Shown: positions 62,673-64,000 of the stretch, piece by piece | Numbering within the stretch: position 1 is the first letter of the stretch | Layout: the number at the start of each line of letters is the position of its first letter | NCBI GenBank assembly: GCA_903850915.1 | Contig: CAINMV010000014.1 | Span: 124,001-188,000, forward strand | Reading direction: 5' to 3' | DNA length: 64,000 nucleotides | Source: an uncultured Bacteroidota bacterium | Lineage (GTDB): Bacteria; Bacteroidota; Bacteroidia; UKL13-3 | Translations under genes and position numbers: made by a program | Notes under the pieces: generated by a model | The model's input: only the letters and a program-made list of their open reading frames with translations | The model's database searches: none | What the model was told of the DNA's origin: nothing

Positions 62673-64000
62673 TTACTTAGCTTTAAGAATAGCGTCGTAT
62701 CTTTTAGTATCGTGTAATACTTCTATAGCTGTTTTAATATCTTGATCATCATCGAAAGAGCTTTCTATGCTTGCCCTTTGATAATAATATCTTTTTGTAA
62801 TTTCTAATTCTAAAAGTTCAATAATCTCATTGCGTGCTTTATCTAGGTCGGCAATTTTATCGTGCGATAATTTCTTTTTTAATGATTCGTAATCTGTTTT
62901 TATTGCCTCGAAGTACTTCTCTTCTTCTGCTTTTTGTTTCATCGCATTCAATTCCTTTTCCGTTTCGGTGATATACTGATAGTCTTTGTCTGCAATAAAT
63001 TTGAGAAACTCTTCCCATTCATTTTCATTAAGGTTATATTCGCTTGCAGGTAGAATTACGCTATGGTTATTACGGTACTTATTTGCAAATTCAAAAATGA
63101 TGTCCTTCTCATAAAGACTTTTCGCAATTGCACTCATTTTAGATACATCAACAAGCACATCAGGTTGTATACCGCCACCATCTTTTACAACCCGTCCTCC
63201 CTTCGTTTTGAATGCATGTGTTAATGAATCTGGCACCTTTCCTACACTTCCATCATCATTACGGTGCGAGTAGTCGAGGGCTTGTATGCAGCGACCGCTA
63301 GGGGTGTAGTATTTGGCTATGGTAATTTTCATTTGTGTGTTGTAGGTTAATGGGCGCGTATTTTGGACTAAACCTTTTCCAAAACTACGTTGGCCAATAA
63401 TTACACCACGGTCTAAATCTTGAATAGTGCCTGCAACAATTTCTGATGCCGAAGCCGACCCTCTGCTTGTTAGAACAACTAATGGCATTTCCAATTCAAG
63501 TCCGGCGTCTAATGTTCGATATTCTTTGTCCCATTCCTTTACTTTACCTCTTGTATTAACGACAAGCTGACCGCGATCCACGAAACAATTTACCACATTA
63601 ACGGCTTCATGCAATAACCCTCCTGGGTTTCCGCGTAAGTCTAAGATAACGCCTTTTATTTTACCTGTTTTTTTAAGTTCATCGAGTGCATCTCGCACTT
63701 CCTTTCCTGCATCATTGGTGAAGCCGGTTTGCTTTATATAAGCAATGTTGTCTTGAAGGATACCGGAAAAGGGTACGTTTTTTAATTTTATTTCTTCCCT
63801 TTTTATTTTGCGAATTATGGTCTCGTTGTCTCTTTTTATTCTAAGTGTAATTTCAGTTCCTGCTTGTCCTTTGAGCATTTTACTAATATCTCCGCTATTT
63901 TTATTTCGTGTGCTTTTCCCATCTACATCCAAAATAATATCACCACTCCGTAAGTCTACTTTTTGTGCAGGTGCTCCTTCATAAAGCTCTGCAACCATAA
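62673..64000 (-). CDS. S41 family C-terminal processing peptidase, CtpA-like (5' end outside window)
   Basis: The visible 442 codons hold part of a PDZ domain (GAPAQKVDLRSGDIILDVDG, about 8-80), the S41 core with IKGVILDLRGNPGG, the nucleophile in SRGSASASEIVAG and the Lys in RSFGKGLVQ, then a Glu/Lys-rich C-terminal extension of about 170 aa. The frame is open to the window edge, so the signal peptide and the rest of the N-terminus lie beyond 64,000. It is shorter in type than the Prc-like protease at 45,948-48,017. It is convergent with the oxidoreductase gene; I see no clear terminator in the 129-bp gap. Confidence 0.92.
   Translation of the reverse strand, partial: MVAELYEGAPAQKVDLRSGDIILDVDGKSTRNKNSGDISKMLKGQAGTEITLRIKRDNETIIRKIKREEIKLKNVPFSGILQDNIAYIKQTGFTNDAGKEVRDALDELKKTGKIKGVILDLRGNPGGLLHEAVNVVNCFVDRGQLVVNTRGKVKEWDKEYRTLDAGLELEMPLVVLTSRGSASASEIVAGTIQDLDRGVIIGQRSFGKGLVQNTRPLTYNTQMKITIAKYYTPSGRCIQALDYSHRNDDGSVGKVPDSLTHAFKTKGGRVVKDGGGIQPDVLVDVSKMSAIAKSLYEKDIIFEFANKYRNNHSVILPASEYNLNENEWEEFLKFIADKDYQYITETEKELNAMKQKAEEEKYFEAIKTDYESLKKKLSHDKIADLDKARNEIIELLELEITKRYYYQRASIESSFDDDQDIKTAIEVLHDTKRYDAILKAK

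Noticed and set aside
1-64000. CRISPR arrays, insertion sequences, prophage or integrase genes
   Set aside because: No regularly spaced repeats, transposase or integrase motifs, or phage structural genes were seen.

Overview
The window is chromosomal DNA from a member of the Bacteroidota, probably a free-living Sphingobacteriia/Chitinophagia-type lineage. The evidence is type IX secretion (T9SS) C-terminal sorting domains, PorG-like outer-membrane proteins, a PASTA-tailed FtsI, an archaeal/eukaryotic-type glycyl-tRNA synthetase, AT-rich DNA, and many start-proximal promoters of the Bacteroidota sigma-A type (TAnnTTTG, twice with a TTG about 20 nt upstream). No phage, transposon, CRISPR array or plasmid gene was recognised. 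The gene content is mostly housekeeping.

Layout. Positions 1-13,839 (minus strand) hold an almost gap-free division and cell-wall (dcw) operon, read mraZ-rsmH-ftsL-ftsI-murE-mraY-murD-ftsW-murG-murCB-ftsQ-ftsA. MurC and MurB are one fused protein. The mraZ promoter carries three GTGG repeats spaced exactly 10 bp, a likely MraZ autoregulatory operator. Next come dnaE, a T9SS cargo protein, an ECF sigma factor, a lipoprotein-like unknown, a bifunctional formiminotransferase-cyclodeaminase, a glycosyltransferase, a TonB-domain protein, a fused E1 alpha/beta 2-oxoacid dehydrogenase, a methyltransferase with a small MORN-like partner, and a sensorless histidine kinase/response regulator/AraC hybrid. 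Between valS and glyS lie two tandem paralogous T9SS cargo proteins. recQ follows.

Positions 37,367-43,724 (minus) form an outer-membrane biogenesis cluster: two PorG-like proteins, uppS, bamA and two OmpH/Skp chaperones. tRNA-Gln, prs, rplY, a Prc-type protease and tRNA-Cys follow. From 48,505 to 54,404 (plus) there is an LTA-synthase-like membrane sulfatase followed by four consecutive envelope FKBP-type proline isomerases with nine FKBP units in total, three of them degenerate. The right end has a sugar aminotransferase, alanine dehydrogenase, a TPR membrane protein, PDH E1 alpha, a GNAT/FemAB-like protein with a MazG-like hydrolase, a divergent gene pair whose start regions overlap, a DUF4834-like protein, a Gfo/Idh/MocA oxidoreductase and a truncated S41 protease.

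Much of the window serves the cell envelope: peptidoglycan precursors and septation, undecaprenyl phosphate, outer-membrane protein insertion, periplasmic folding and T9SS export. The most distinctive items are the MurC-MurB fusion, the mraZ operator, a cysteine cluster in FtsQ, the four-gene FKBP array with internal duplication, the duplicated PorG-like genes and the overlapping divergent starts at 60,428-60,472. I found no clear evidence of an entirely new system. The FKBP array is the best candidate for uncharacterised biology.
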